Of a stretch of 64,000 nt of DNA, positions 11,130 to 22,993 are shown piece by piece. A program made the translations under genes and the position numbers. This DNA is from Linanthus parryae (lineage: Eukaryota > Streptophyta > Magnoliopsida > Ericales > Polemoniaceae), in the NCBI GenBank assembly GCA_023055425.1, contig JALGPY010000003.1, forward strand, positions 18,783,001 to 18,847,000, given 5' to 3'. Numbering within the stretch: position 1 is the stretch's first letter; each line of letters starts with the position of its first letter. Under the pieces are notes generated by a model. The model saw nothing but the letters and a program-made list of their open reading frames with translations, was not told the origin of the DNA and did not search any database.

Positions 11130-11474
11130 CGGTCTTAATGTAAGAGGAATAAGGTCACCGGACAGATATCCGTTAATAGTTTTCATATATTCCAGAGTAG
11201 ATCTTCCTCATTATACTCCGGAACCTGCTGGTGCATTCAAGGTTACGATTCAGGTGCGTCTCTAAACAATGGCAAGTTGGGATTCCCGAATTAAAAACCC
11301 ATCAAACAGAAAATTCTTGTGAAATCTGTTTCAAGCTATGGAGATATTTTCTTATCAACCCATAGACCAAACCACCCGTTTTATATCAGTTCTTCCTTTG
11401 GAACCCCACGTCTCGATACTACAAGAAGGTAACTCCCTAAACCCACGATTTGGCTATTATGTTAATCGGATAGT
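11130..11474 (+). pseudogene. F-box gene fragment (pseudogene 2, 5' part)
   Basis: This DNA matches the start of F-box pseudogene 1 (about 2155-2570). Shared pieces are AATAAGGTCACCGG, GGTTACGATTCAGGTGCG, TCTAAACAATGGCA and GAATTAAAAACCCATC. The WNP-type blade GGAACCC...CTACAAGAA and GGCTATTATGTT are also present. Many indels and stops, plus missing stretches, rule out a product. Homology ends sharply near GGATAG at 11474, where element E begins. A later piece of an F-box gene in the same orientation is at 51205-51300. Confidence 0.75.
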
Positions 11475-11617
11475 ATAAAACCTATACTAACTAAAGAATC
11501 AAAGAGAGAACGAGAGAGAATGATGAGGAAGATGAGCTATATTTCTTAACATACAGAACTACTGTATTTGTACAGTATGAAACTAACCAACTAGTCTAAT
11601 AAATTTCAAGAGCTTTT
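11475..11617 (-). mobile_element. Outer part of copia relic E (LTR piece)
   Basis: Element D inserted exactly at 11617/49275 with TSD CTTTT. Removing D joins this stretch to 49275-49672, which ends in a copia RNase H reading on the minus strand. This stretch is therefore inferred to be the far part of E's 3' LTR. No TG/CA terminus is clear at the F-box junction. The call is inference from the join. Confidence 0.45.
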
Positions 11618-12356
11618 TGTTAGAAAATGGATAGTTAATCCATAGAGAAATGAAGCAATACTTGGAAGCTTGAAGAAGTTTGAAACTAAGGAGGAAAATT
11701 ATTCCCACATTGGTACTCACAAGGTGGGTAGGTGACTTTATATGGTTTCACACACATGGCTAATGTATAACTACTAAGGTGTGTGGAGGACCATGGGTGT
11801 TCTTGTGTGCTTCTCGCGCACGCGCGCTGCCACCGCCGCGCCTCGGGTTGGAGGGCGATTTTATTGTGTAATGGAACTAAAGCGCTTTTGACCATATTAA
11901 TGGGGATCAATTAGGGAGAATAGTTTTGAATGGAAAAAATGAATCTGATGAGTTATGCATCTTCTCGGAGCTTTTTATCCTGGAAGAATCAGTGAGGGAG
12001 AATAGTTTTGAATGGAAAAACTGAATCTGATGAGTTATGCATCTTCTGAAAAAAATGAATCAGAGCTATTTTATCCTGGAACAATCATCGCCGGCATCCC
12101 AACACAGCGTAAGTTGGGGCGATTATCTCTTCAAGGTAAGGTCTTCTGGCAAGACCTGACGACTCAGCTGTGTTCTCTTTCATCCTTTCAGTTTAAGCGT
12201 GGATTAGAGGTATGTTGTTTAATCCACTGTCTTTTTATGCTTTTCTGATATATGTGCTTTTTGCCTTCATGTTTCGTTACCTGCGTTTCTTTTGCCACGA
12301 TTTCTTAAATAATTCTACATGTCTAACATTGTTAATTTTAGTGATTATAACCAACA
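11618..12356 (+). repeat. 5' LTR of copia D
   Basis: The pair at 48385-49269 shares the start TGTTAGAAAATGGATAG and the end GATTATAACCAACA. This copy lacks a roughly 150-bp middle portion. It also has an internal tandem duplication of about 65 bp (ATAGTTTTGAATGGAAAAA... near 11921 and 12001). I could not see an ordinary initiator-Met primer site right after it. Confidence 0.88.
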
Positions 12357-12391
12357 ATCTTGAAGAGATAATCTGTTATTTATTTAACAAA

Positions 12392-13290
12392 ATGGCTAGC
12401 GAAACTGATTAAACTGTTGGTGGTTCATCTACACCCACTGTGGCTATTGATTGGGCCACTTATAGTTTCCCACAAGCTGCTGAATTGACTAGTTCACCAG
12501 AAAAATTCGATGGAGGCGTCGGCTTTTCTCGTTGGCAGAAAAAGCTGAAATTGTGGTTAACTATAAAGGGTCTATGGCCTGTTTTGGAGTATGATAAACC
12601 GGTAATTGATCAAGAAAAAGCTGATTCAGTAAAGGCTTTTGCGAAGTGGGATGAGAAAGACGGAGTGGCTAGGGCGGCTATTTTAGCTGCTCTGTCGAAC
12701 ATTCTGTTTGATGTTTATTCATCAGATTCCTACACCGCAAAATTCTTATGAGAAAAGCTGAATGAGACACATAATACTGACTCAAAAGGTCTGGAAAAGT
12801 ATTCTGTGTCTAATTTTCTTGACTTCAAACTGGTGGACAATAAGTCCATGACTGAGCAGGTGCATGAGTTCGAGATGATAGTGCATGCTTTGAAGGAGTC
12901 TGATATGGACCTTCCTGAAAAGTTCTTGGTTATGTGTGTGATTGAAAAGCTTTCAAAGTCTTGGGAAGACTTTTGTCACTCCCTGAAAAGGCAGAAAAGG
13001 AGAAATCACATGGACTAACCTCATGCTCGACATCTCGGTGCAAGAACAACACAAGTCCAAACAGAGAGATGTGATGCCAACAGAACCTGGGAGCGCGAAG
13101 GTGAATGTAGTCACAGTTGGAAAGAAAAAGAAAAACGTTGTTAAGAAGGATGAAAATGATAAACCAAGAGATGACAAAGTCAAGGCCAAGAAACCAAAGG
13201 CAAAAAACCATTTTGGTTTTGTTGGCAGGGTGGACATTTCAGTAAGGGCTGCCCTAATAAGAAAGCAAAGAAAATCGAGGTGGTAGCACA
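12392..13290 (+). pseudogene. Copia D gag (decayed)
   Basis: Gag forms the virus-like particle. The start ATG at 12392 (MASETD) is followed at once by a TAA (12410-12412). The same frame then gives the capsid region (FDGGVGFSRWQKKLKLWL, KSMTEQVHEFEMIVHAL). A TGA at 12749-12751 stands where WEKL is expected. A frameshift lies near 12990. The basic, lysine-rich linker leads to a zinc knuckle near 13215-13260 whose frame is shifted and whose first Cys residues are lost. It is not functional. Confidence 0.85.
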
Positions 13291-13300
13291 AGCGAATGCA

Positions 13301-14073
13301 GTGCTTGGAACCACAAGTGGGCCTGTGGTGAAAATGGTTGTTGGTGAAGCTTCTGCTTCTGAAATCGACGTTAACCGGTATGTTACATCCAACCCTTCGC
13401 TATTTTCCACATTTGTGTCAAATGAATGGTTGATTGATAATGGAGCTAATGTGCATACTTGTGCTGACATTAGTTTATTTTTATCTTATCAACAGAGTCG
13501 TCACTTGATACTGAAGATGGGGAACACGAGTGCCGCTCAAGTACTTGGAATAGGAAACGTGGACCTCAAGTTTCCTTCGGGTCGTATTCTATCCCTGACG
13601 AGAGTGCATCATGTTCCTGATGTTCGTAGGAACATAATAAGTGGAAGTCGATTAGTAGCTAGCGGTTTTGAGATTTCTTTGAAATGTAATAAAGTAGTTC
13701 TTGTTCGTACTGGTACATTTTTTGGCAAGGGCTATTTGTCAGACGTTTTATTTGTAATCAATGTTGAGCCTGTTTTGGGTACTTTAGCTAATGATATTGT
13801 TCCTACTGTTAATTTTATTGAATCTTCCAAATTATGGCATGCTAGACTTGGTCACTTGAATTTTGGTGCTCTAAAGAGCATGATGAATTTAGAGCTGATT
13901 CCTAAACACACCATAGAAAATAATTTTAAATGTCAAGTATGTGTGTATGCTAAATAAAAAAGGAAACATTTTCATAATGTTGTCAGGAATTCAGACTTGT
14001 TAGATTTAGTACACACGTATATTTGTGAATTTGGTGGTGTGTTAACTAAGTACCAATTTAGATATTTCATTTA
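13301..14073 (+). pseudogene. Copia D protease and start of integrase (decayed)
   Basis: The protease region reads EWLIDNGANVHTCAD, so the catalytic D-T/S-G is changed to D-N-G, which should be inactive. GAG-pre-integrase follows (LWHARLGHLNFGALKSMM, CQVCVYAK). A stop TAA is at 13955-13957. Beyond it the frame continues (HNVVRNSDLLDLVHTYICEF) into the integrase core and is cut by element A after 14078. An extra T near 14070 shifts the frame just before the insertion point. Confidence 0.82.
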
Positions 14074-14078
14074 CCTTT

Positions 14079-14704
14079 TGTAGATAGTGCTTTCTGGGCT
14101 GACAGATCTTGGCCACGTGGCAACCATCCAGCACACCATATTGTGCTCCACACACACTGGATCACCAGCCGAGCTGATCCATGTGGGGGCTGCGAGACAG
14201 AGCCCTCGCATACCACTGCACGGGACTTGTAGGGACTTAGTGGTTTGGAGGCTAGAGTAAGCCCTGTCGCGTGCGAGCCAAGCCCGCACGCGACCTTTAG
14301 TAACTGTTTTGAGATATCTTTGGCACGAGCTTCCTAAACCCGGTCAATCCGGTCAAACCCGGTCAACCTCGTAACGGTTCCGGTATTCGCGCACCACGTG
14401 CTGTAACGGTTCCGGTATTCGCGCACCACGTGCCGTTATGGTTAAGCTAATTAAGCCGCCATTAATGGGCGCATTAACCACACTACAACGATCATGTTCT
14501 CCAGTATATATATATCGTTAACCTTTCCATACAAAGGAGAACACACTTACCATACGCGGAAGCTCTGCCAAACCTCTGTCTCTCTCTCAGACATTGCTAC
14601 TGACTTGCTCTCTCCCTACACACACCCCTACTCTTCCTGTGCGATCCTTGATCCACTACATACGGTGTACACGGAGGTCTCCCCGCCGGAATCTCTTGTG
14701 CACA
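14079..14704 (+). repeat. 5' LTR of element A
   Basis: The 626-bp LTR has a TATA box near 14500-14512 (GTATATATATATCG) that should start the genomic RNA. A perfect 10-bp inverted repeat GTCGCGTGCG/CGCACGCGAC with a 9-base loop lies at 14266-14294. Unlike the 3' LTR, it has two tandem copies of a 31-base unit (TAACGGTTCCGGTATTCGCG...) at about 14372-14434. The two LTRs differ at about six scattered places plus that block. Confidence 0.93.
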
Positions 14705-14707
14705 TTT

Positions 14708-14725
14708 TGGTGAACCCGACGTGAA
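14708..14725 (+). promoter_or_regulatory. Primer binding site of element A (tRNA-Trp type)
   Basis: TGGTGAACCCGACGTGAA starts three bases after the LTR. Its complement ends in ...GGGTTCACCA, which matches the 3' end of plant nuclear tRNA-Trp as I recall it. Minus-strand DNA synthesis would start here. Confidence 0.75.
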
Positions 14726-14744
14726 CTTACCAACAAAAGCAACC

Positions 14745-17356
14745 ATGTCTCAGGAGGATGATGTCAGCAACCGATCGCCCTCCACCGAAACTCCCTCGGG
14801 AGACGAGACCCGCCGTACTCCGACGACTCCCGGCGAAGCACCGACGTTAGAGTCTTTGGACGCCACTGTCCAAAGTCAGGCGAAAGCTCTCAAGTCTCAA
14901 TCTGCGCAATTAGAGCAAATCTTGGCCGTTCTGGGCACCCTTGCGCCGAATCCTCCACCAGCCACCGCTATCCCTCAGGGAGGAGGAACCCCTACCGCTC
15001 CAGGATTGGGAGTGTCAGCCACACCTCCCAACCCTCATCTGCAGACTCCACCGTCGGCTACGCAGTTGCCTTCGGTTCAGGGGTCAACGGCACAGATGCT
15101 GCCTCCTGCTGCTCACGCTCCTCAGCCCTCGGCTTTGGCGTCCAACCCAACTCTGCAGTACCCTTTGCCTCCCCCAACGATGATCTTGGGAAATGCGGGT
15201 AGTCAGTATGCTCCCAATCCTCCGGCGGCGTATGTGTCGCCACCGCCTACGGCAACCCCTCCGTCAACTACCGAGGGGAGCATTCCAGAATGCATGACGT
15301 CTTTGCAGAAGCGCGTGGACACCATCCTGGCTCATCAGTCGTTCGCGGATACCATCATCCCGAAGTTAGACAACGATCCACCCATTCCACGAGAGATCTA
15401 CCTCATGCCTAACCCGGCGGGGTACAAGGCTCCTAAATGGGATAAGTTCGAGGACGTCAATGGAAACGCGCATGAGCATGTCATGCGTTTCATTGATGTC
15501 ATGGGTCCGTACGGAGCCGATCCCAAGCTGCTGATGCGAGAGTTCCCAAAATATCTTGGGAACGTAGCATACAAATGGTACCGAACATTGGAGGCCGGAT
15601 CCGTAAAGACTTGGGACGACATGGTCCAGACGTTTTATACTAAGTTCTTCCAGATGGAAGAAAAGGTGACTATGATCCATCTCTCGCGGATGTATCAGAA
15701 ACGCGAAGAAGACGGAATCACTTTCATCAAGAAATTCAGAGCGAAATCTTTGGAGTGCAAGGATCCAATGCCCGAAAGCCGGCTCGTAGAGATATGCCTG
15801 CAGTGCATGCGAGATGAATACAAAGGTATGCTCATTAATTTGCAAACACCTACGTTTTCAAAGCTAATCGAATGCACGAAGAATATCGAGCCTATAGTCG
15901 AGAGACAGAAAAAGAAGAGCGCTCCGGAGCGACCTGCGAGCGGCACTACCTACAAAATCGGCAGATTTAGTTACAAGAGGGGACGTGAAGCTGAAGTCAA
16001 TACAGTTTCACCCCAGAAACAAGCGAAGGTTGCGAACTTCGATGCACCGCCTCTGCCATGCTCAGTGGAGGAAGCAAGCGACCTCTGCAGACAGTGGCGG
16101 AAGGATGGCGTCCTGCCACCGCTCGAGAAAACACCCTCCAAGGAGATGGTGAGGGACCCTAAGTGGTGCGAGTACCACGGCAAGGTCATGCATCCCACAG
16201 CCGAGTGTAAGAAGCTCAGGTTCGCGTTGGATCAGAAGATGAAGAACGGCGAGCTCATCGTCAGCGATCACCGAAAGGATGTGCGCAACAACCCGCTTCC
16301 CGCGCATGTGGAACAGGGCTCGAAGGGCAAAGAGGTCGCCATGATCTCGATAGTGGACTTGGAAGAAGTCGCAGAGGATGGCCTGCCCATCGTCGCCGAG
16401 GTCCATGAAGACGAAACTACATCATGGACACAGAGCATGAGCGTGCCGACCGCATGAAAGGGTCGCACGGCTTCAACAAATTCTTCGACGAGATGAATTT
16501 CTCCGAGAAGTGCCGGACTGATATGATGAAAGCGATATTGAGAATAGCAGAGGACTACGAGGAGGACCTTGTAGTCTCCAACGGGAAAGTCATCAGGGTG
16601 TCTCGTTCTACAGAAAAGATTATGACCTTTTCTGCCAGCGACAAGAAGACGGATGCGAGCCACCAGAGGCCCTTGTACGTGACCGCCATCATCAACGGCG
16701 TCGAATTCAAACGAGCATTCGTCGATGGAGGAGCAGCGGTCAACGTCGTTCCGCTCCACACACTGAAACTAGCAGGGATCCACGAGTACAAGGTAGTCAG
16801 GCGTCCATCTCCGCTGGTGGGATTCGGAAGCGACTCTAGAATGACGATCGGATGGATCCGCCTGGGCGTCCAGATTGGCAAGATCAAGTGCTCAGCAAAG
16901 TTCTACGTCATAGACGCGAACACCACATACCACATGATTATAGGTCGAGCCTGGATTCATCGCTTTGACGCAGTCCCTTCGACGGCTCACCAGGTTATGA
17001 AAGCTATCTGGAACGACAGAATAGTCGAAATACCTGCTTCGACTAACCCGTTCAATTTGGACGAAGCACATCTCAGCGAGGCGGTGTGGTTCACTGAGAT
17101 GGCGGACGAGCAAACGCCCGGACCATTCAACCCTACTCCTTTGCCTCTCTGGGAGGACATCAAGGACCAGTCACCTGCGGGCGTGATGGTGACAAGGGAA
17201 GATGCCAAGGAAAAGCCGCCTACACGCGAAGAGGCGCCACGTATCGCATATCATCGAAAGAGTGTGTATACTCTGAAGAGGATCGCAAAGCATGACCCCG
17301 AGGGCAAGGAGATAGAGAGCTTCTACGCCAATGGGAAGAAATGCTACCGCATATGA
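14745..17356 (+). pseudogene. Element A gag-protease
   Basis: The ATG at 14745 opens MSQEDDVSNRSPS. A heptad-like helix (LESLDATVQSQAKALKSQSA) and a long Pro-rich stretch follow. The capsid gag core (AYKWYRTLEAGSVKTWDDMV) comes next, then a Tat-style single finger (WCEYHGKVMHPTAEC). The aspartic protease has the active site VDGGAAVN near 16725-16745. A one-base loss near 16415 shifts the frame, as element B shows the unshifted order EDEDYSMDTE. The C-terminal part continues to IGKNG-like KKCYRI and ends at a TGA (17354-17356) that element B also has. The next gene follows in the same frame. Confidence 0.88.
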
Positions 17357-20300
17357 AGGTGCGCGGGGATGTCCTCACGCGGGCATGGGGATATCCCTGG
17401 GCAAATCAATCAAATCGAGCAAGTTGCGCTGACGAAAGAGCCAACACAGGGCGCTCCAGACGAGAAACTCAAAGAAGCGCCTGAATGCATGGAAGACAGG
17501 CCAAGACCACAAAAGCAAGAACTAAAGGAAGTGTTCCTCAGCCCGAACGAGGAAAAGAAAAGTCCAGTCTTCCTGAGTGCGGACCTCACAAGCGAAGAGG
17601 AACAAGGACTGCTACAGCTCCTAATTGAATACAAGGATGTGTTCGCATGAGAGTACGATGAGATGCCAGGTCTGGATACAAGCATCACCATGCACCGTTT
17701 AGACATCATCCCAGGGTCTAAACCGGTCAAGAAGAGCACCAGAAGCTTTAGGCCAGAGCTTAACGTGAAGATCAAGCAGGAGATAGTCAAACTCCTAGAT
17801 GCCAAGTTCATAGAGCCAAATCATCATCCCACATGGCTGGCCAACATCGTGCCGGTGGTGAAGAAGAACGGACAGCTCCGCATCTGCGTGGACTTCCGAG
17901 ATCTCAATCGCTTCTGCCCTAAGGACGATTTCCCACTGCCCAACATCGATTTGCTTATCGATTCAACAGCAGGCCATCGCATGTTCAGTTTCATGGACGG
18001 TTTCAGCGGGTACAATCAAATCAAGATGGATCCCGAAGATGCGCGGAAAACTGCATTCATCACTCCTGTGGGGGTATTTAACTACACGGTGATGCCGTTC
18101 GGTCTTAAGAATGCGGGCGCGACCTATCAGCGGGCCATGATGGCTCTATTCCACGACATGATGCACAAAGATGTGGAATTCTATGTGGATGACCTGGTGG
18201 TTAGATCCAAGCACGAAGCAGACCACCTTGCAGATCTGCGAAAGGTGTTCAACAGATGCAGGAGCTTTCAGCTGAAAATGAACCCCATGAAATGCGCATT
18301 CGGCGTGACCTCGGGGAAGTTCTTGGGATGCGTAGTCCATCGCCAAGGGATCGAGCCTGACCCTGCGAAAGTGTCAGCCATCACCAGCATGACGCCACCC
18401 CATAACCAAAGTACCTTGAAAACATTCTTGGGAAAACTGTCATACCTGCGGAGATTCATCCCAGCAATTGCCGAAATCACATGCTGTTTCAGCACTCTTC
18501 TCAAGAAGGACGCCGCATACAACTGGGCTCCGGAGCACGAAACCGCATTCGAAAAGCTGAAGGATTTACTCACGTCCTCAAAGATAATGATCGCGCCTCA
18601 ACTGGGATCACCGCTTCTGCTATATCTGACATCAACAAGGAGATCTATAGGGGCGCTCTTGGCTCAGGAGTATGAAGGCCAAGAGAGGCCTATCTACTAC
18701 ATCTCTCGCATTGTGCAGCCTGCTGAATCAAGGTACACAGACATCGGACGTCATTGCCTTGCCTTATTCTTTGTGATAGAGAAGTTGAGACACTATTTTG
18801 CATCACACAAAGTAGTGGTTGTCACCAAGAGCGACCCCATAAGATACTTGCTAACTCACACTACTCCGGGCGGGAGATTGGCGAAATGGTACATGACCAT
18901 CTCTCAATATGATATCACATGCGTTAGACCAAGAGCGATCAAGTCGCAAGCGGTAGCGGATCTGTTGGCACAGTTTCCCGACAACAGCCACGAACCCGTT
19001 ATCGAAGAAGAACTCGAAGGCCCTGAAATCTACGCAATCGACGTGCCCTATTGGACCCTCCACTTCGACGGTTCGTCAACCAGGAAAGGCGGAGGCATTG
19101 GGATAGTCTTGACAAAGCCAGACGGGGAAGTCATACAGATGTCCGCAAAGCTCAACTTCGCAGTCACCAACAATGAAGCGGAATACGAGGCTCTCATCGC
19201 AGGGCTCCGTGCGGCGAAAGCTTTGGAGGTGAGCAACTTAACGATCATGGGAGATTCCAAACTGATTGTTAAACAAGCCTCGGGCGAATATGGTTTGAAG
19301 GAGATCAACCTCCTGTCCTACCGCACCCTAGTGCAAAAGCTGATGCAGCAATTCTGCGATGTGAAATACGAGCACAAGCCCCGAGCGGACAATAGGCACG
19401 CAGACGCCTTAGCAACCTTGGGATCTAAGGTCAGCATAGACAAATGCCCCGCAAGGATTTCCATCGAAGTGCGAACATCGTCGGCATTAACAGAAGATGC
19501 GTGCGACGACGAACACATGGATGACGCAGACTGGCGGAAAAGAATCCTGCAAGCTATTGCGAAAGGCACCAGCAGCGAAAGTTGGGCGCTCACAAAAGGA
19601 TACTGCATCCACGACAACACCCTTTACTACAAGGGTCCTGGAGGAATACTCATGCGATGTGTCTCCGAGCAAGAGGGACAACAGCTGTTAGAAAAGATTC
19701 ACCAACACGCTTGCGGAGAAAGCGAGGTGTCAATCTACAGAAAGGCTCAGAGATATGGCATTCATTGGCCAGACATGTCAACAGCTGCAGCCCTGATACA
19801 AGGGAAGTGCGAAAGTTGCGCACTAATCAAAGATTCTCTACTCGTCGCCCTAACCGATGACGACACGGACTGGAGGAAGCCACTGTTTGATTTTCTCACC
19901 CAGGGCACCGTGCCCGAATCGAGAAAAGAAGCCGAAAAATTGAAAAGGAAAGCGTCTCGATATGTGGTACAGGAAAACCTGCTTTGGCGAAGAGGTCACG
20001 AGGGCAACTTGCTGCGATGTCTAGAAGGCAGAGAAGCACAAGAAGTCATGGACCTTTCTCATCAGGTGGAACACCAAGGAGGTGCGAAATTTTACAGACA
20101 GCTCCTCTCAATCGGATATTTCTGGCCCATGATGGAGGTCGATTGCCGCACCAAAGTGCGACGCTGCCAGGAATGCCAATTCAAAGGGAACCTAGTGCAC
20201 GCTCCCGCCGTGGATCTACATGCACTAGGGACGCCATGGCCATTTCACACATGGGGTTTGGACTTCATCGGTCCCATCCGACCGACGTCGCACGGGAACC

Positions 20301-21095
20301 ATTTCATTCTCACTGCAACCGAGCTGTTCACCAAGTGGGAGGAAGCAATACCACTAAAGACGGCGAATGCGCTGGCCGTGGTCAATTTCATCCAGGAAAA
20401 CATCGTATGCAGGTTCGGAATCCCAAATACCATTCTTTCAGATAACGGTACTCCTTTTGTTAATCGCCAGGTCGCTGCGAAATTAGCAGAGTATAACATC
20501 AGGCAAGATATGCTCTACCCCCTATTACCCAAAGGGAAACAGACAAGCCGAAGCGACTAACAAAACGCTGTTGAGAATTCTGAGCAAGATGGTCGCAGAT
20601 GACCACAAGAAGTGGGCCGACTCCCTAAGCATAGCTCTATGGGCCTACAGAACCTCTCCAAGGACACCCACAGGGGCCTCGCCATTTCTACTATGTTATG
20701 GGGCCGAAGCTGTAGTACCTGCGGAGGTTAGAGTCAATTCGGCAAGGCTGGCCTTCCATGCACTCTACGAAAATCAACGCGATCATGACTTAGTCTTGCT
20801 GGAAGAGAAGCGAGAACAAGCCAAAAGGACCAACAAGCGGTACCAGGAAAGAATCGCTCGCGCCTACAATAAGACAGTCCAGCGAAGAGATTTCGCAGTC
20901 GGAGACCTGGTCTTGCGCGCATCTGACCACTGTATGCGAGAAGCAACTCACCCAAAGTTCGCAGCTAATTGGGAAGGACCCTTCGAAGTCACAGAAGTCT
21001 TCGATAGTGGCTACTGCAGCATACGAAGGTTGCATGGCACAACCTCAACTCCGAGTTCAGTCAACATGCGCTGGATCAAGAAGTACTATCCCTGA
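17357..21095 (+). pseudogene. Element A RT - RNase H - second RNase H - integrase
   Basis: In order: RT (ICVDFRDLNRFCPKDDFPLP, EFYVDDLVV with the YVDD centre near 18185); gypsy RNase H (about 18590-19000); a second RNase H (LHFDGSSTRKGGGIG, NNEAEYEALIAGL, MGDSKLIV, NRHADALA) near 19050-19430, the mark of the Tat lineage; and integrase. Integrase has the zinc-binding H-H-C-C region (HQVEHQGG...CQECQF), the core (WGLDFIGPI, ILSDNGTPF) and a C-terminal DNA-binding part. A TGA at 17648-17650 replaces the Trp seen in B, and an extra base near 20505 shifts the frame in the integrase core. It is therefore inactive as it stands, though most of the length is well kept. Confidence 0.9.
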
Positions 21096-21309
21096 CTTCT
21101 CTCATTTCATACGTTTTATGATAACGTTGTTTAATGTCTCATGTGGCTACGATTTACGCAATCTCCTCTCCCATATGAGAGGATTGTAATCTCATCTCTC
21201 CCATATGAGAACGTTGCAATAAAAGAATTCTCCCAAATGAGAAGTTCACATTTCTAGCTGTTTATGTTGCTCTATTTAGTTTGTTATTACTGTTAACAAT
21301 GGTTTATTC
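21096..21309 (+). other. Element A segment after pol
   Basis: A short untranslated stretch with three near-palindromic words of the type CTCTCCCATATGAGAG (near 21167, 21201 and 21232). An AATAAA near 21219 may be a polyadenylation signal. The same features recur in element B near 39990-40060. Confidence 0.5.
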
Positions 21310-22345
21310 GCCGCAATAGCAATCAATGCAAATGCGATCTTAAGTGATCATCTAAGCCTATCTCTCACGATAGCAGCCAATGCAAATGCGATCTTAAGTG
21401 ATCATCTAAGCCTATCTCTCACGATAGCAGCCAATGCAAATACGATCTTAAGTGATCATCTAAGCCTATCTCTCACGATAGCAGCCAATGCAAATGCGAT
21501 CTTAAGTGATCATCTAAGCCTATCTCTCACGATAGCAGCCAATGCAAATGCGATCTTAAGTGATCATCTAAGCCTATCTCTCACGATAGCAGCCAATGCA
21601 AATACGATCTTAAGTGATCATCTAAGCCTATCTCTCACGATAGCAGCCAATGCAAATGCGATCTTAAGTGATCATCTAAGCCTATCTCTCACGATAGCAG
21701 CCAATGCAAATGCGATCTTAATTGATCATAAAAGCCTATCTGTCACGATAGCAGCCTATTCAAATGCGATCTTAATTGATCATAAAAGCCTATCTGTTAC
21801 GATAGCAGCCTATGCAAATGCGATCTTAATTGATCATAAAAGCCTATCTGTTACGATAGCAGCCTATGCAAATGCGATCTTAATTGATCGTAAAAGCCTA
21901 TCTGCTACGATAGCAGCCTATACAAGTGCAATCTTAATTGATCGTGAGAGCCTATCTGTTATGATAGCAGCCTATATAAGTGCGATCTTAATTGATCACC
22001 TAAGCCTATCTGTTATGATAGCAGCCTATACAAGTGCGATCTTAATTGATCACCTAAGCCTATCTGTTACGATAGCAGCTTATATACAAAATGATTTTAG
22101 TTGATCGCCTAAGCCTATCTGTTACGATAGCAACTTATACGCAAAACGATCTCACTTGATCTTCTAAAAGTCTATCTGTTGCGATAGCAGCATATGCAAG
22201 AAATGATCTCAATCGAATCTCTAATAAAGCCTATCTGCCATGATAGCAATTCGCACCACTTAACGATCTTAATTGATCTGCTGAAGACTATCTGCTACGA
22301 TAGCAACGTTGTGAAAATGATCTTAAATGATCCACAATTGCCCAC
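21310..22345 (+). repeat. 54-bp tandem repeat array of element A
   Basis: About 19 units of 54 bp, nearly identical for the first eight and decaying towards 22345. Each unit has two small dyads: CTATC-TCTCAC-GATAG and GATC-TTAAGT-GATC. In the first eight units a G/A variant (AATGCG, AATGCG, AATACG) repeats every third unit, giving a 162-bp higher-order period. Such hypervariable arrays between pol and the 3' LTR are known in Tat-lineage elements. Confidence 0.93.
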
Positions 22346-22993
22346 CACAAGCCCATCTGCCGGGATGGCACAGCTGCGAAAATATGATCTCGAACGATCT
22401 AGCTAAACATCCGCGAATTAGTATATCGCAGATGCGAAACCATTACATAGCATTATGCAAGGTGAAATAAGCCGAAATGCATGCGAAATTGTATTTTGTT
22501 GCAAAGAGACAGCAGATAATACAAAGGCTATTTATCATTATGAGTCAAATGACTTACAATTCATCTGTCTAGATAATAGCTTACAAACGAAAAAGCTCAA
22601 ATCTAACTACGCAGCCAACATGGCTTACAATACATTCGAAAAGTGGCTGACAAGCCAGAGACACACTAGGGGAATCCCGACTAAGAAAAGGAGGAACCCA
22701 CCGGTCCTAACACCGGCAATGCAACACGCAGATCTGCGGCCAAAGATCTATAGCAAAAGGGATGCTGCCGCGAAGAGATCAGCTTGTCATTTGCTACATC
22801 CCTAGCAGCAAGGTCTGGGATGCGATATGTCCAAGACCCCAAGGGATGACAAAAGCCTCTGTCTGATCAAGATAGGCGCCGGAGGAGCTTCGTGTGTCGA
22901 CAGATGCTACTCTGCAAAACAGGCGAAGCAGTCATTCCTCTGGTGATGGACTCCTTGTCATGTTGGACAAGGGCATTGACGAGCACCCCGAGC
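22346..22993. other. Element A spacer between array and small antisense ORF
   Basis: I recognise no gene. Short phrases are shared with 38203-38844 of element B (CACGCAGATCTGCGG; GCATGCGAAATTG). This part is less conserved between A and B than the flanking genes, with several length changes. Confidence 0.5.

Noticed and set aside
15366..18346. Long open frames antisense to gag and RT of elements A and B
   Set aside because: They are shadows of GC-rich codon usage in the sense genes. They lack start context, domains or introns, unlike the true antisense genes nearer the 3' LTR.
21310..22345. CRISPR-like array
   Set aside because: Units are contiguous 54-bp tandem repeats with no unique spacers and no cas genes. 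The context is a plant retrotransposon.
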